Source: Pyrus communis (taxonomy: Eukaryota; Streptophyta; Magnoliopsida; Rosales; Rosaceae). Taken from it: DNA of 64,000 bases. Shown one piece after another: positions 46,591 to 57,900 of this stretch (positions are counted from its first letter, which is position 1; every line of letters begins with the position of its first letter). The translations under genes were made by a program, and so were the position numbers. Location of the stretch: the NCBI RefSeq assembly GCF_963583255.1, contig NC_084808.1:10563501-10627500 (forward strand), in the 5' to 3' direction. Below the pieces are notes generated by a model that was not told the origin of the DNA, did no database searches, and saw nothing but the letters and a program-made list of their open reading frames with translations.

Positions 46591-47187
46591 AAAGTATGTA
46601 AGCTAACCCATGTCTTTTAACTCAAACACCTCAGAAAGCTCGTGAATCACTTGTTGTATCTTCAAAGCATTAGATCCAGTTAAGATTATATCATCAACAT
46701 ACAATAATAAAATGATGATATTAGATTCATCCTTCTTCACAAACAAACTTGTATCAGAAGCAGAAGTATGAAATCCCAGAACTACCAAATAGCTTGTAAA
46801 CTTCGAGTTCCAAGCCCTTAGAGTATGTTTCAAGCCATATAATGACTTAAGCAATTTGCAAACATGAGAAGGATATGATGGATCAACAAACCCCTGTGGT
46901 TGCTTCGTATACACTTCTTCTTGTAAATCTCCATATAAGAAAGCATTCTTGATGTCTAGTTGTCTGAGATTCCAATGATTCATAGCAGTTAAGGCTAAAA
47001 TAATCCTGATCGTAGTATGCCTTACAACTGGACCAAATGTATCCAAGTACTCTACCTCATGTTCTTGAGAGAAACCTTGAGCTACAAGTTTTGCCTTGTA
47101 TCTAGACACACTGCCATCTAGATTTTTCTTCACTTTGTATACCCACTTACTTCCTACTATTGCTTGATCTTGAGGAGGTGGAACCAA
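46591..47187 (-). pseudogene. copia B reverse transcriptase
   Basis: A 194-codon uninterrupted RT: IVGSKWVYKVKKNLDGSVSR, KLVAQGFSQEHEVEYLDTFG, LRQLDIKNAFLYGDLQEEVY (first catalytic Asp), VCKLLKSLYGLKHTLRAWNS (family SLYGLKQAPR.W), and LLLYVDDIILTGSN with the catalytic YVDD. All core residues are present. It ends in a stop just before LTYFLG, which separates it from the downstream half. This is the best-preserved coding piece of the element. Confidence 0.92.
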
Positions 47188-47280
47188 GATCTAAGTCCCT
47201 TGTGCTCTAAGAGAATCATATTCCTCTTGCATTGCCTTTTGCCACTGTGGAATAGTAGCAGCTTTCCTAAATGTTTTAGG

Positions 47281-48687
47281 TTATGAGACATCTCTGATTT
47301 CAAAAATAAAGGAGTAGCCACGAGTGAATGGCTCTTCCTTAGTGATTTGAAGGGACTGAAGTTGAGGACAGTGTGCTATTAAAGCAGCATAATTTCTTCT
47401 CTCAATTATTCCACTTTTCAATCTAGTTATCATTGAATGCGTAGATGAGGCAGTGTTTGAATTTAAATCAGATGGAGATAAATCTGGAAGAATTACCTTT
47501 AGTTGATGATTTGAGTGGACATGCAACAGTGATTGTGTACCAGAGTGATGATTTGTAGGATAATGATGATTTGTAGGAGAATGATGATGTATTGAACTTG
47601 GAGACCCATGTAACGAAGTATCGGTAGTCGAACTTGCACCACTGTCACCATTTCCACAAGTACGTGGATTTGAACTAGTATCATGTTCTGATATATGCAT
47701 AAAAAGAACTGCTTGTGAATCAGTCTGTAAGTGTGAAGTAGCCATGTCTTTTTCTCTTGGAACCTGTACTTGAATGACAATAGGTGCTTGAGATGACCTA
47801 CAAGCACTCGAAGAGACCTTATGTGGTTGAGGTTGTTTGAAGGGATAAACATCTTCATCATGAATGACATGCCTTGATAAGATGAACTTTTTGGTCTTAA
47901 TATCATAACAAATGACTCCTTTATAACCATGGGCAAAACCAAGGAATATACATTGAGTAGATCTTGGTTCCAGTGTATGTTTGTTGAATGGTCTTAGTAA
48001 TGGATACATTGTAGTGCCAAAGACTTTAAGATGTTGAATCTCAGGAATACTACCAAACATAACTTGATAAGGAGACTGCATATTTAGATTCCTTGAAGGC
48101 ATTCTATTAACTAAAAATGTAGCATGAGAACAAGCATAATACCAGAATATGGAAGGCACTTGAGCATCTAATAACAAACTAATAGTTGTCTCAACCAAAT
48201 GTCTATACTTTCTTTTAACAAGACCATTTTGCTGAGGTGTATGAGGACAAGAAACTTCAAGTACAATTCCTTTTATCTCCAAAAACTGTCTAAACACATT
48301 GCTTATATATTCCCCTCCACCATCTGTTTGAAGAAATTTAATTGAAGCACTGAAATGATTCTCAATAAAAGCATGGAACTTGGTAAAGATTGTAAAAGCA
48401 TCTAATTTATTAACCATCGGAAAAATCCATACAAAACGAGAACAATCATCTACAAAGCTTATGTAATATCTATAACCTTCTATAGACTGCTGTGGTGCAT
48501 GACCCCATATATCGGAGTGTATCCTTTCAAACACAACATTGGACCTAGCTTGACTTACATGAAACGGCAACTTAGTCATTTTGCCTTGAACACAAGCAGT
48601 ACATATAGAATGACATAGATCTATACTAGTTGACACTTCAGCATTATTCAACATAAGACTAAACACCTCTTCAGATGGATGACCCAA
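47281..48687 (-). pseudogene. copia B integrase
   Basis: 468 open codons. The GAG-pre-integrase end is GHPSEEVFSLM and CTACVQGKMTKLPF; the core starts with FERIHSDIWGHAP (first Asp) and FLQTDGGGEYIS (second Asp). Where the family has N-G-hydrophobic-A-E-R-K, this copy reads QQNGLVKRKYRHL: the catalytic Glu is replaced by Lys. The C-terminal half has VFGTTMYPLLRPFNKHTLEP and CIFLGFAHGYKGVICYDI, then a Ser/His-rich linker. A stop follows before RT. Catalytically dead integrase despite a long open frame. Confidence 0.9.
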
Positions 48688-49012
48688 CCTTTTATGCTAA
48701 GCTGCAGTCTTTATCTTCTTTCCAACAAAAGCTGCACATCTTCCAATACTCGGAACTCTGGATCTTGAAAGCACTGTTATTGGTATCTTGAATAGCTCTC
48801 CATCATCACTTTTGTCGTGGTACACAATACATCGAGTTGCCTTGTCCCGTATAAAAAAGATCAAATCATCACATATAAACTAGTAATTATTGTCTCTGCA
48901 CAGTTTCTTAACAGACAATAAATTCATAGTAATATGTGGTACATGTAGCACATGATGTAGAATTAATGGCTTATGTTGTGTTGTAAGAACATGACATTTG
49001 ATCCTTGAGCAG
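48688..49012 (-). pseudogene. copia B protease remnant
   Basis: Follows AAQGSNVMF in broken frames. Text such as LCRDNNYxFICDDLIFFIRD is the usual post-protease segment. The segment with the catalytic D-S/T-G-A is missing, apparently by a deletion at about 48960-48990. Confidence 0.6.
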
Positions 49013-50188
49013 CTATGCCAGCAAAAGATGATGAGGGTGCACTTCCTTGATAGGAAAAATTATTTGTGTAAAACACTCCAAAGCTCTATGCCCTCTTTTC
49101 CCACAGATTTGACAAACCAAGAACCCACCAGATGAGTGACTGTTATCAGCTCTAAAGTAGCAATTTGGTGTTGTATGCCCTATTCGAGAACATATTTGAC
49201 GTTCAGGAGATATACCATTCTTGTAATTGATATTTCCACTCCAAGTATTTCCTTGTTGGCTCCCATTTCTAGAAAATAAGCTTTGAGAACCTCCATTTTG
49301 AACACTTTTCCCACTGCTTGAAGATGCAGAGTATGACCGAGAGTTATTATTATTCCAACCATTGTAGTTATTCCTTCTGTTATTATTGAAATTATTCCTT
49401 CTGTTAATATTGCCACCATTGTAATGACTACCCCCTTGATATCTTTGTGCATTTGAACTATCTCCTTGTTCATAACCTTGATCGACACCTTGAGACCTCT
49501 GTGAATTAGAACTACTCCCTTGCAGATACATAGCTACCATAGAATTGGACAAAGTTGTAATTCTAGATTTAATTATGCCTTTTGCTCTAAGAAGTTGAGC
49601 TTGAAAGTCTTTCAAGGAAATTGGAGTTTCTCTAGCTAAGATGATTGTCTTGATCATCTCAAATTCTGGAGGTAACCCAGATATAGCAGCAATTACCAAA
49701 TCATTCTCAATTATTTTTTCCCAGGCAGCAATCAATTGATCCTTAATGCCTTTTAAGCGAAGTAAGTACTTATCAACAGAATCAACATCTTTTTGTGGAA
49801 TATGGAACTCAGTCTTGAGTTAATTAACCCTGACCACCGAAACAGAAGCATATCATTCTTGCAAACAATTCCAAGCTTCATGACAAGTTTTAGACCCAAC
49901 TACGTAATCTATGGCATCATCCGAAAGAGTAGCAATAAGCAAACTTAACAAGGATACATCTGTTTTGACCCACTCTTTATAGGCAGTAGTGATCTCTTTA
50001 GTTACACTAGTATCAACATTGATGACAAACTTTGGAGGGCACTGAGATTCGCCATTAAAGAAATCAAAGAGATCATAGCCTTTAAGCACATACTGAAACT
50101 GATAATCCCATTTGCCAAAATTATCTTCCTTCAACTTCACAGTGATCATGCCCAAAAGATTCTCAATTTTCACATAGCTAAATGCCAT
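49013..50188 (-). pseudogene. copia B gag
   Basis: ATG at 50188: MAFSYVKIENLLGMITVKLK, then LKEDNFGKWDYQFQYVLKGY (family L...N...W...F...L.GY). The first open part ends at 49853; a stop and short shift at about 49815-49740 precede 49735-49013, which continues VIAAISGLPPEFEMIKTIIL. A long Asn/Ser/Gly-rich stretch (about residues 80-160 of the second part) leads to a damaged first knuckle (CSRIGHTTPNC) and an intact CCHC knuckle CQICGKRGHRALEC. Coding order normal. Confidence 0.88.
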
Positions 50189-50708
50189 GACTTTACAATA
50201 CTGTAATCACAAGCAATCTAAAGCAATTTGAAGAACACAACTGCGCAAACTGTTTTCAAGAATCACAACTTATCAAGAAACACCCATTACTCAACAATTC
50301 TTCACGAATTACTCCAATTTTAAGAGCACACACTTCTAGCTTCGGCCTTGTTTATATGAAAACGCAAACATCAATAAAAACGCAATGGCTATCGGCCTTT
50401 ATGCTTTGACACACATATACTTCATCAATCATACAACCAACAACAAAAAGCAATGGCTATTGGCCTTCATGCTTTTGACAGTGACACTTCAATCATCCAG
50501 ATGCAGTTATCGGCCTTCAAATTTTCAATCTTGCATAGAAAATTCTTCATTGCGACAATTACACAAACACTTAGAGTGCATAAAGAAAGATAACACTTGA
50601 TAATCTTGAAATCGAACTACCTATAACTCCAGAAGCTTTTCAATCACCAGAAATTTTGTATCAACACAACGGAAGTGAACATATCAAGATCGAATGGTGA
50701 AGATACCA

Positions 50709-51034
50709 TGATAACATTCATCCAGATATGTAAAGATGAATGTATGTATGCAGAACATTCAACAGCAAAGCCTAAAGACATAGAGAGATGAGAGCGAGAG
50801 AAAGAGTAAGAAGAATGAAAGCTTTTGTTGTTTCTCAACAGATTCAATACGATTCTCACACACACAGAGTACATGTTTATATAGCCTGCAGATATGCCTT
50901 ATCAGCTACGTTATTACTCTAACTACCTGATAACAGACTAACTAACTCCAATAGGTGATGTGGTAATCTGTGATGATGTGTCAAATGATGTGGTAGTCAG
51001 CCAATGATGTGGCAATAGCCATATACCTTCAACA
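50709..51034 (-). repeat. 5' LTR of copia B
   Basis: 326 bp, minus strand TGTTGAAGGTATATGG to ATGTTATCA. TATATAAAC lies at about 50885-50877, and the primer-site start TGGTATC directly follows the end. The segment 50188-50708 is leader; it contains three copies of a TATCGGCCTT-type phrase (50390, 50458, 50508). Confidence 0.85.
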
Positions 51035-51576
51035 AATCGGTCATATCTTAATTTCTCATTCAACAAACATTTTTATCATTATTCGCGATACCACTTACTT
51101 TGTATTGATGAATGATGAATCATATATGTTATAGAAGTTAAGAATAATCCAAGTTGTTCAACCCAACACGCAAGCCAAGTGTGTTGGTAATGTAAATGCC
51201 AATCTTTGTCCATGACACAACTCTTTGTTGAATATCCAAACAATAAATTAATACTAATTAATCTTAAGTTAAAAAACAAGATACATGCATAGACTTGACC
51301 AACAACAATATTAAGATATGAGTTTAATACAGGTTTTGGAATTGGCTCAATTGTTGTAAGATATTTTTATTTTAGATGTTTGCCTTGTAAAAGTATGTTA
51401 TATAAATATCCTATCGTTTTTCTTTTTTAGACGTTGGCCTCAATATATGATCTTTTGTTTTTTCCATTGGCTATAAACAAAGAGCAGTTTAAGAGTCTTT
51501 TAATACAGATATCGGCAAGCATCTCCTTAATTTCATATTTCGATCTGTAAGGGAAAAAACAAAAACATGTTTGAAT

Positions 51577-51580
<4 letters not shown>

Positions 51581-51624
<44 letters not shown>
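51581..51624. repeat. (AT)n microsatellite
   Basis: 44 bases of uninterrupted AT dinucleotide, likely polymorphic. Confidence 0.95.
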
Positions 51625-51626
<2 letters not shown>

Positions 51627-52034
51627 TTTTAAAACGAAAACACGTTTTGGGTTATTTGAGAGACAAAACAACAATATTTCCTGAATTAAACTGTATGGGG
51701 AAGTGATAGTTACATCTCACCCTATAAGTCATGCAGCTGTAGACTGTACGATCAATGAAAATGCAAAATTACCCATTCTACTCTCTAGATCACAACTGAA
51801 CTGATTTTAGATATATGCATCGGTGGGGGTGGCAGGAATGATAACTGAGTCACGTCGCATTGGCCTTCAAATCAAGTCATTATATATTCATGTTAATACT
51901 TGTAAACTCTAATTACCTGTGCAATTCATCGTCTCAGATGACTTAATTAACTTTAATTTGAAATGCTTTTATGGTGTTTTGCTTGAGAATTGTATTATTT
52001 GTTTAGAAGTGTTTTTAAAATGGTTGAAAGTATT

Positions 52035-52195
52035 TTTTTGAATACATCAATATTTTTATACTAAGGGGAGGGGGAGTTCGGCTAAGCCACACAATGGGCA
52101 ACTTAATTTAGTATCGAATTCGTCATCCACGAGATTCGAATCTAAGACCTCTCACTTCCAAGTGAAAAGGAATACTACCAGACCATAGTACGCTT
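52035..52195 (-). repeat. tRNA-derived SINE copy
   Basis: Minus strand: GGTCTGGTAGTATTCC (A-box part), AAGTGAGAGGTCTTAGATTC (B-box region), then the family body and a tail ending in CCTTAGTATAAAAATATT. Same family as 18117, 57755 and 58082. Confidence 0.75.
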
Positions 52196-53457
52196 CTTGC
52201 AAAAAGTAACAGTTACGTGCATTTTGTTGGAAGCACTTCAAGTGTTGTTCCAAAATTCACTTGTCATTTACTAAGGATTTGTTCCAAAATGCAAAATGCA
52301 AAATGCAAAAAAATAAAATAAAATAAGTTTGTACTCATTAATGTGTATAAAATGATTTCCAATTTTTATTCTTAAATGTATCCAGTCCTATATTTTTCTT
52401 ACTTTTTTATCTTAAATTTACATTCTTAAAAATATATGTATATATGCATACTTTTTATGGAAAAACATGATTTTCTATTGATTTTGAATTTTCGTCCATG
52501 AGGTGGAGGATAAAATTTCTTTTAATATTTTCACTCTCACAAATCATAAGTTTTATTTAAAATCTCATTAATATAATTAAGCAACTCAAAATTTCAATTT
52601 TTAAGGGTTTAGGGTAATTTTTTAGTTAAAAAATATCAATGAAAAAAAGGAAAAAAAATGAAAAGAAAAGAGTTAAAAAATATAATAACCGACATGGAAA
52701 TAATTAATACATTAATATTAGAGACTTCAATAAAAAAATATAATAAGGTTTTAGCAAAAAAAAAAAAAAAAAAATTAGTAGTTAGAGACTGGATGTGAAA
52801 AATCTCCCATTTATAACCCATTTTTTAACGGAGTACCAATTACATCATAAAATTATAGTCCATCAAAATCTATTTATTATAGTTACATATGCATATGCTA
52901 GCAAATCTTGTGAAGCACAAGTTTTGATGGCAATTCTTATCTGTTATATATCTTTTTACCGAAAATTGTCAAGGAAAATTAGAAATATGTTGGTCAGAAT
53001 GATCTAACTTTGTTAGAGTATTTTGTAAACTGCCCCAAGAAAATGTCATGCTGCAAACGTGACATCAACCAATAACCACCATCTATGACCTAACGATGGC
53101 TTCAACAAATTGCAAGGTACCCAAAAACTTCTGCTATTACATTTTAATAACATTAATTGACTAGGTCTGAGCATTTGAGGCCTCTAATCCCCTCTTTCTA
53201 TGTGGACTCATCTGGTATTTCAGTCACTCTCTTACTTTGTTTTGGACTTTCTAGATAAGTCCCCTTGTCTATCGTCTTCCTTCCTTTACCTTTCTCTTCT
53301 CTTCTAGAATAATACTATAACAACGCTCCCAAAATATGTTGCTTTGTAAAAACTCCAAAACAAAAATAAAATAAAATTTAGGACTAATATTTTCCCCAAG
53401 AAATCATCGACATTACACTTTCTCTCTCTTGGTGGTACCCATTTATTTATGTATATA

Positions 53458-53650
53458 GGATCAGGATGCTCTCTTGAGCTTAGGAGGCTGAGCCTCTTGA
53501 GCAAATCACACAGACTATTGATTTTTGATTTAATAGTTACAAGGCCTTTCTAAAAGTTATAATAATTGTAGCCGTTAGATAAAAAATCAACGGTATGTGT
53601 GATTTGCTCAGGAGGCTTAGTCTCCTAAGCTCCGGAGAGGATCTTGATCC
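53458..53650. mobile_element. MULE-type MITE with exact 9-bp target duplication
   Basis: 193 bp flanked by ATGTATATA on both sides (53449-53457, 53651-53659), the size made by Mutator transposases. Inverted ends of about 70 bp: GGATCAGGATGCTCTC against GGATCAAGATCCTCTC, then GAGCTTAGGAG and GAGCAAATCACACA in both. No coding. It lies 147 bp upstream of the next gene's ATG. Confidence 0.9.
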
Positions 53651-53796
53651 ATGTATATATTCCCTCTTTGGTCTCTTCTCAATTCTCTAGAAATATATAC
53701 AAGCCAAGCCATTTTTCCAACACAAAACCATTCTCCATTCTTCTCTAAACTACCCAATAAGCCTAAAATCTTCATTTCCTCATCATTTCTTCAACA

Positions 53797-54576
53797 ATGG
53801 AGGACGAAATTTACGTTGAGAACATTCCTCGTTATCGAGATCAATCAGAAGAAGAAGAAGATGCAGAAGAAGCACTCTCTCTCAGCGACCTTCCACTAGA
53901 CAATATCCACGAACAAGTCAACGAAGTCCACAACATGTCCTCCAAGCACCTGCACGCTCGCCGTTCTTCAGCTGATCAGTTTTTCGAGTTCTTCAGCGAC
54001 TTCAGCTCCGACAGCTTCATGTGTTCAGCCGAAGATATCATCGTCTGCGGAAAACTCATACCCTTCAAAGATCACGCAAATGAAGCCCCTAAGACGACAT
54101 GTACTAACAATGGTTATCACCAAAAAGATTCATCTTTTCGAAGGCGGTCGGAGTCGCTGCCTGGGTTACAAAGTTCGGTAGCAAGATCAAGCAGCACAAA
54201 GAATCAGATCATGATGAGGAACAGCAGATCCTTGGATTATCAAAAGCTTCACCGGCAATCTTCGATGGTATCCCCGACCCTGGCAGAGATGGAGAGGAAT
54301 TCTTCCACGAAGAGTGTTGGAAAATACGATAAGAAGAATGGTAACAAGCCAAAGTGGTATTTTCTCATGTTTGGGATTGTGAGGTTTCCGTCTGAGATGG
54401 ACCTTAGCGACATCAAGAACCGGCAGATTCGACGAAACCCTTCCACCACGCTCTTCCGGAGTGAAGCCTCTGACAATCGGAGCTCCGGAAAGGGCTCCTG
54501 GAGACTGCTCAGGGCATTGAGCTGCAAGGACCATGCAAGTGTTCCTGTAACACCGCCGTACTGTACACAAGTGTGA
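53797..54576 (+). CDS. plant-specific protein of unknown function, intronless
   Basis: 259 aa from an ATG in good context (AACAATGGAG), no intron. An acidic N-terminus (EEEEDAEE at 18-25) leads into ALSLSDLPL (26-34), then FFEFFSDFSSDS (62-73) and AEDIIVCGKLIPF (78-90). The middle is Ser/Arg-rich and basic, without predicted membrane or signal segments. A C-terminal block KWYFLMFGIVRFPSEMDLSD (about 186-205) is followed by a basic tail. The SL.DLP / F.F / AED...G.LIP pattern is one I associate with a family of small plant proteins resembling membrane-associated kinase regulators, but I cannot name a function. Codon use and lack of stops indicate a real gene. A MITE sits in its promoter; a TATA-like AAATATATAC is at 53691-53700. 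Confidence 0.85.
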   Translation: MEDEIYVENIPRYRDQSEEEEDAEEALSLSDLPLDNIHEQVNEVHNMSSKHLHARRSSADQFFEFFSDFSSDSFMCSAEDIIVCGKLIPFKDHANEAPKTTCTNNGYHQKDSSFRRRSESLPGLQSSVARSSSTKNQIMMRNSRSLDYQKLHRQSSMVSPTLAEMERNSSTKSVGKYDKKNGNKPKWYFLMFGIVRFPSEMDLSDIKNRQIRRNPSTTLFRSEASDNRSSGKGSWRLLRALSCKDHASVPVTPPYCTQV

Positions 54577-56474
54577 GAGGCTATTTCTGATCACGTGCCA
54601 TGCATGCACTGTAATATCATATCCCTAGTCCCCCTAGCTAACCCATGAATATGATTATATGATTTTAGGTAAATATTATTTTGTCACATGAATATGATTA
54701 TATGACGTTAGTAAATTGTCAATTGAATCAACCTCCACAATATAACATTTAAACAAAGATTTATTGAATCAACGGTTGATACTGGCAATTTATCAACTAA
54801 CGTGGGGGGAAGACTATGTCACTGTAGAACTTTTCTTATGATGATTTGATTTGCATGATAGGGGCAAAATGGTCACTAAAATTCTGGATTTGCTTGGACG
54901 TGAGGATAAATTAATATAATTATGGTTTATTACGTTCCGTAGAAGGAAAGGGGTGTACAGTAGAAGAGCCATGGTCGACGATGGCGCCCCTCCATCTGCT
55001 TATTAATTGAGGATGAAGAGAAGCAGGTTTTGTTGTTTGGTGGCCACAGAAAGTGAAATTAATGGATACCACGAGAATCCGATTACGATATTAAATTCTC
55101 GTGTTTTTATTTTTTTTTATTTTTATTTATTTTATTTATTCATTGTAATGTCAATTCTTTTGTGTTGCTCGTAATAAATATATCGGTTTGAGTTTTGAAT
55201 ATTTTCGCTTTTATTGAAATTATATTGTGGAGGTTGGGAGGATGATATCATGACAAATATGCTTTATCATAAAATAAAATTCATAAATAAAAACATGAAA
55301 TTAATTGATTTAGTTGTTACTTTGAAATCTCAACCATATAATCATCATTCATTAACAAATTGAAACGTTTGGATTAGTGAATCGTGCACCGGCACAAGTG
55401 CACAACTGCATGAAGCTAGAAGCAAAGAATTTTATTTTTATATTTCTAATTATATAGTTGTCATCTACACGGTTGGATTTTAGTGATTAGTGGAGGGGGA
55501 TGGCATATATTTACGTTAACAATGAGGTACTGATATTGACATGTAAATTAATATTAAAAAAATAAATTTAAATCTAATTAAAAATAAATAAAAATTAGCA
55601 AGCCCAACTATCCATGTTTAATTATATTGGTATTAAACTGTAAATATCTACAACGCTAGCTTATGGAATGTTTCTTTTTGGCTACATCTATTAGGCCGAC
55701 AGTATGGTATACGACCCAACTTTTTTTTTTTTTTTTTTAGTTCCTTAATATTTTTACATTTAGAAGAGGAGGAGTTCGACAAAGCTACATAATTGAAACA
55801 TTAGTTGTACCACATGTTTAAAGGCAAGTTGGCTAGTCACCTATATTTAAGACGTGAAAAATGTTATCTCTTCGACAAAAATATGTTCTAATATGCTTTA
55901 CCAGATGTTGTATTTGAATTAGGTGAAAGGTATTGGCTTAATGCATAGAAAATATGTTCTAATATGCTTTAGCCAATTTCAATAATGATGATGATGTGAA
56001 CTTATATCGTTTCCAATATGGCCTTTTTGAATTTGCAGGCAATCAATCTAGATATATAAATAGTTATGCAAAAAAATCAAATTGCATTTTTGTCATGTGA
56101 AAATTGTATTCATAATTCAGTACCACTATAAATTGTTGGAAAAAATTAAGGTTAAATTGCTATATTTATCACAATAAAATTACAATAAACAAATCATGTA
56201 AATAAATACCAATCAATTGCAAATCTTAAGGAAAAACATTACTAAATGGATATGAATATGGGTTAGAAAAACCTGAAACTTGATATTGAGTCTAGTATTG
56301 GATATTATGTCCTCAAGACAAGATTGCTCCTCATTGGTATCTTAATATTTGTATTGTCAAATGTCTCTCAGAATACAATGATTTTTCACTTAATGGAAAT
56401 AGCACTCCAATCCACAAAATACGGCAAGCCAAATAGTATTTGAACTCTCAAAACAGACAGTCTAATGTGAGTAA
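54577..56474. other. intergenic, no gene seen
   Basis: Includes the 3' region of the unknown gene, with GAATATGATTATATGA twice (54646, 54688). A GTTTAAT-poor AT-rich stretch and a poly-T run (55721-55738) followed by faint SINE-tail-like text near 55745-55790 are the only structure. Confidence 0.4.
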
Positions 56475-57338
56475 GGCCTTATTTGGTACGCCGTATATAG
56501 TACCGAATAAGACTATTAATACGGATACGGATGTTTGACGTTCTCTCGTATTAAATTGGACCGGACTAATTTAATTCGATCCATATACCCTCTTAGCAAA
56601 CCAGTCCAAAATGGGCGTATTAATTAGTCGGCTCCCCTTTCTTCTCTCTTGCGCGAACTGGGCACTCTCTCTTGCCGTCCCCGCTGCTTGCTCCATCTCC
56701 TTCTCTCGCCGGCTTTGTTCTCCTCGTCTCATCTGGCAAGCTTTGTTCTCTCCATCTCCTCTTGGTGGCTCTATTCTCCCTGTCACCTTTGTTATTTGAT
56801 AACACCCATAGAGAGACAACTCACACCACCACCGCACAAATTCGGAACGATTTCATTTGTGTTTTAGAACCTTGATTGGGAATCGATAATAGGATTTGAA
56901 AATTCGGAAAGGTTTCATACGGGTTTTATGATTCACAAAGATTTCTTCTAGATTTAAGATTTCATCTAGGTTTTTAATTTCTTTAATTTATGGGTTTTAA
57001 GATTCCATCTGCTTGATGGTGTTTCCAAGCCTCTTTGGGCCAAGAACAGGTCAGGAAATGAGGGTGTTTGTGGGGGTGGTGCGACAGAGGGATCTGGGAT
57101 TCTGGGAAAGAGATAGATTTCAAATTTTTTTTAAATATTTTTTAGTAATATGATTTAAACAGGGGACAAATATGAAGTGAAATATCAAAGTTGCTTTGAA
57201 TTTCTCTTATCCGGTTCAGTATCAAACACATTATAAATAATACGGTCATCAGTCTGATACTGTACCAAACGTCTGACTAATTTAATCAGTACTATCCGAC
57301 ATAAATAGTCAGTACAATCCGAGCTGCCAAACGAGGCC
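56475..57338. mobile_element. PIF/Harbinger-type non-autonomous element with GC-richer cargo
   Basis: 864 bp, starting GGCCTTATTTGGTACG and ending (inverted) GGCCTCGTTTGGCAGC, flanked by TAA/TAA (56472-56474, 57339-57341), the three-base target of this superfamily. Subterminal TAGTCxGAC/ATAC-rich words face each other at both ends. Bases 56630-56870 are GC-rich, CT-biased and unlike the rest, with small open frames on both strands; they resemble a captured gene leader. No transposase. Confidence 0.75.
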
Positions 57339-57572
57339 TAAGAGAACTAATTGCAATCAAAATTGAATGAATGCTTCAGGACGTTGCTATATTCATAGGC
57401 ACAAAATACCTATTCCAAAACAGAATCGTCAGTTTTTAAAAGGTTTTCAATTAAAAAGCCGCAACCTAGTTTATTGGCAGAGACTTATCCTAAATGGCAT
57501 GTACAGACACTTGCTAGAAACATTTCAGTTTTAATATGTTTATTTAACACCATGTGTTTTAATAATATTATC

Positions 57573-57735
57573 TAGGGAGTTTTAACGAAAAGCCTATATT
57601 ATTGTTAACTTTAACGAAAAATCATATTTTTACACTAAAAAATCAATCCTGGTACTATTCACTTTATCCTTTATTTTGTTTTTATTGTTAAAACGATAAA
57701 TTTTTTAAACCATTTTCGTTAGTTTTCCTTATTAT
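57573..57735. repeat. MITE-like repeat (GGGAGTTTTAACGAAAAGCC)
   Basis: Contains TTTAACGAAAAATCATATTT and AATCCTGGTACTATTCACTT. The start GTTTTAACGAAAA and the end TTTTCGTTAGTTTTCC are roughly inverted. It resembles a MITE very abundant in Rosaceae genomes; exact ends are unclear. Confidence 0.5.
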
Positions 57736-57754
57736 TTATCTATTGCTAACATCT

Positions 57755-57900
57755 GGATAGTAAGTGAGATGTACGTCTTAGGTTCGATTCTTGATAAAGG
57801 TGAATTTGAACCACATTATTACTAGTTCATTGTGAGACTTAACTCTCTCTCGTACCTTATTAGTATAGATAATATCGTTTGTTAAGAGTTGTAAATTCTA
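57755..57900 (+). repeat. tRNA-derived SINE copy, plus strand
   Basis: B box GGTTCGATTC at 57781-57790 is intact. It is followed by the family body (GAATTTGAACCACATTATTA) and tail ATAGATAATATCGTTTGTTA. The 5' A-box half is diverged. Confidence 0.75.

Larger units (their letters stand above)
45791..51034 (-). mobile_element. Ty1/copia element B, 3' end missing
   Basis: Minus-strand order: 5' LTR (51034-50709), primer site, gag with zinc knuckle, protease remnant, GAG-pre-integrase and integrase, RT, RNase H. The 3' LTR is absent: RNase H text runs into the truncated LTR of copia A at 45790. About 5.2 kb with few interruptions, so it is younger than the gypsy relics nearby, but it is defective. 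Confidence 0.9.
51035..53448. other. intergenic, no gene seen
   Basis: AT-rich sequence with an (AT)22 microsatellite, a SINE, GCAAAAT tandem words (52280-52305) and poly(A) at 52756-52773. No coding region supported. Confidence 0.45.

Noticed and set aside
54187..54609. 140- and 92-codon minus-strand frames
   Set aside because: Mirror frames of the real plus-strand gene at 53797-54576.
55738..55860. Another SINE copy
   Set aside because: Only a faint resemblance in the tail part (TTTTTACATTTAGAAGAGGAGGAGTT); no B box.
56571..56875. Several overlapping small frames on both strands
   Set aside because: High GC removes stop codons by chance; all are inside the Harbinger-type element.
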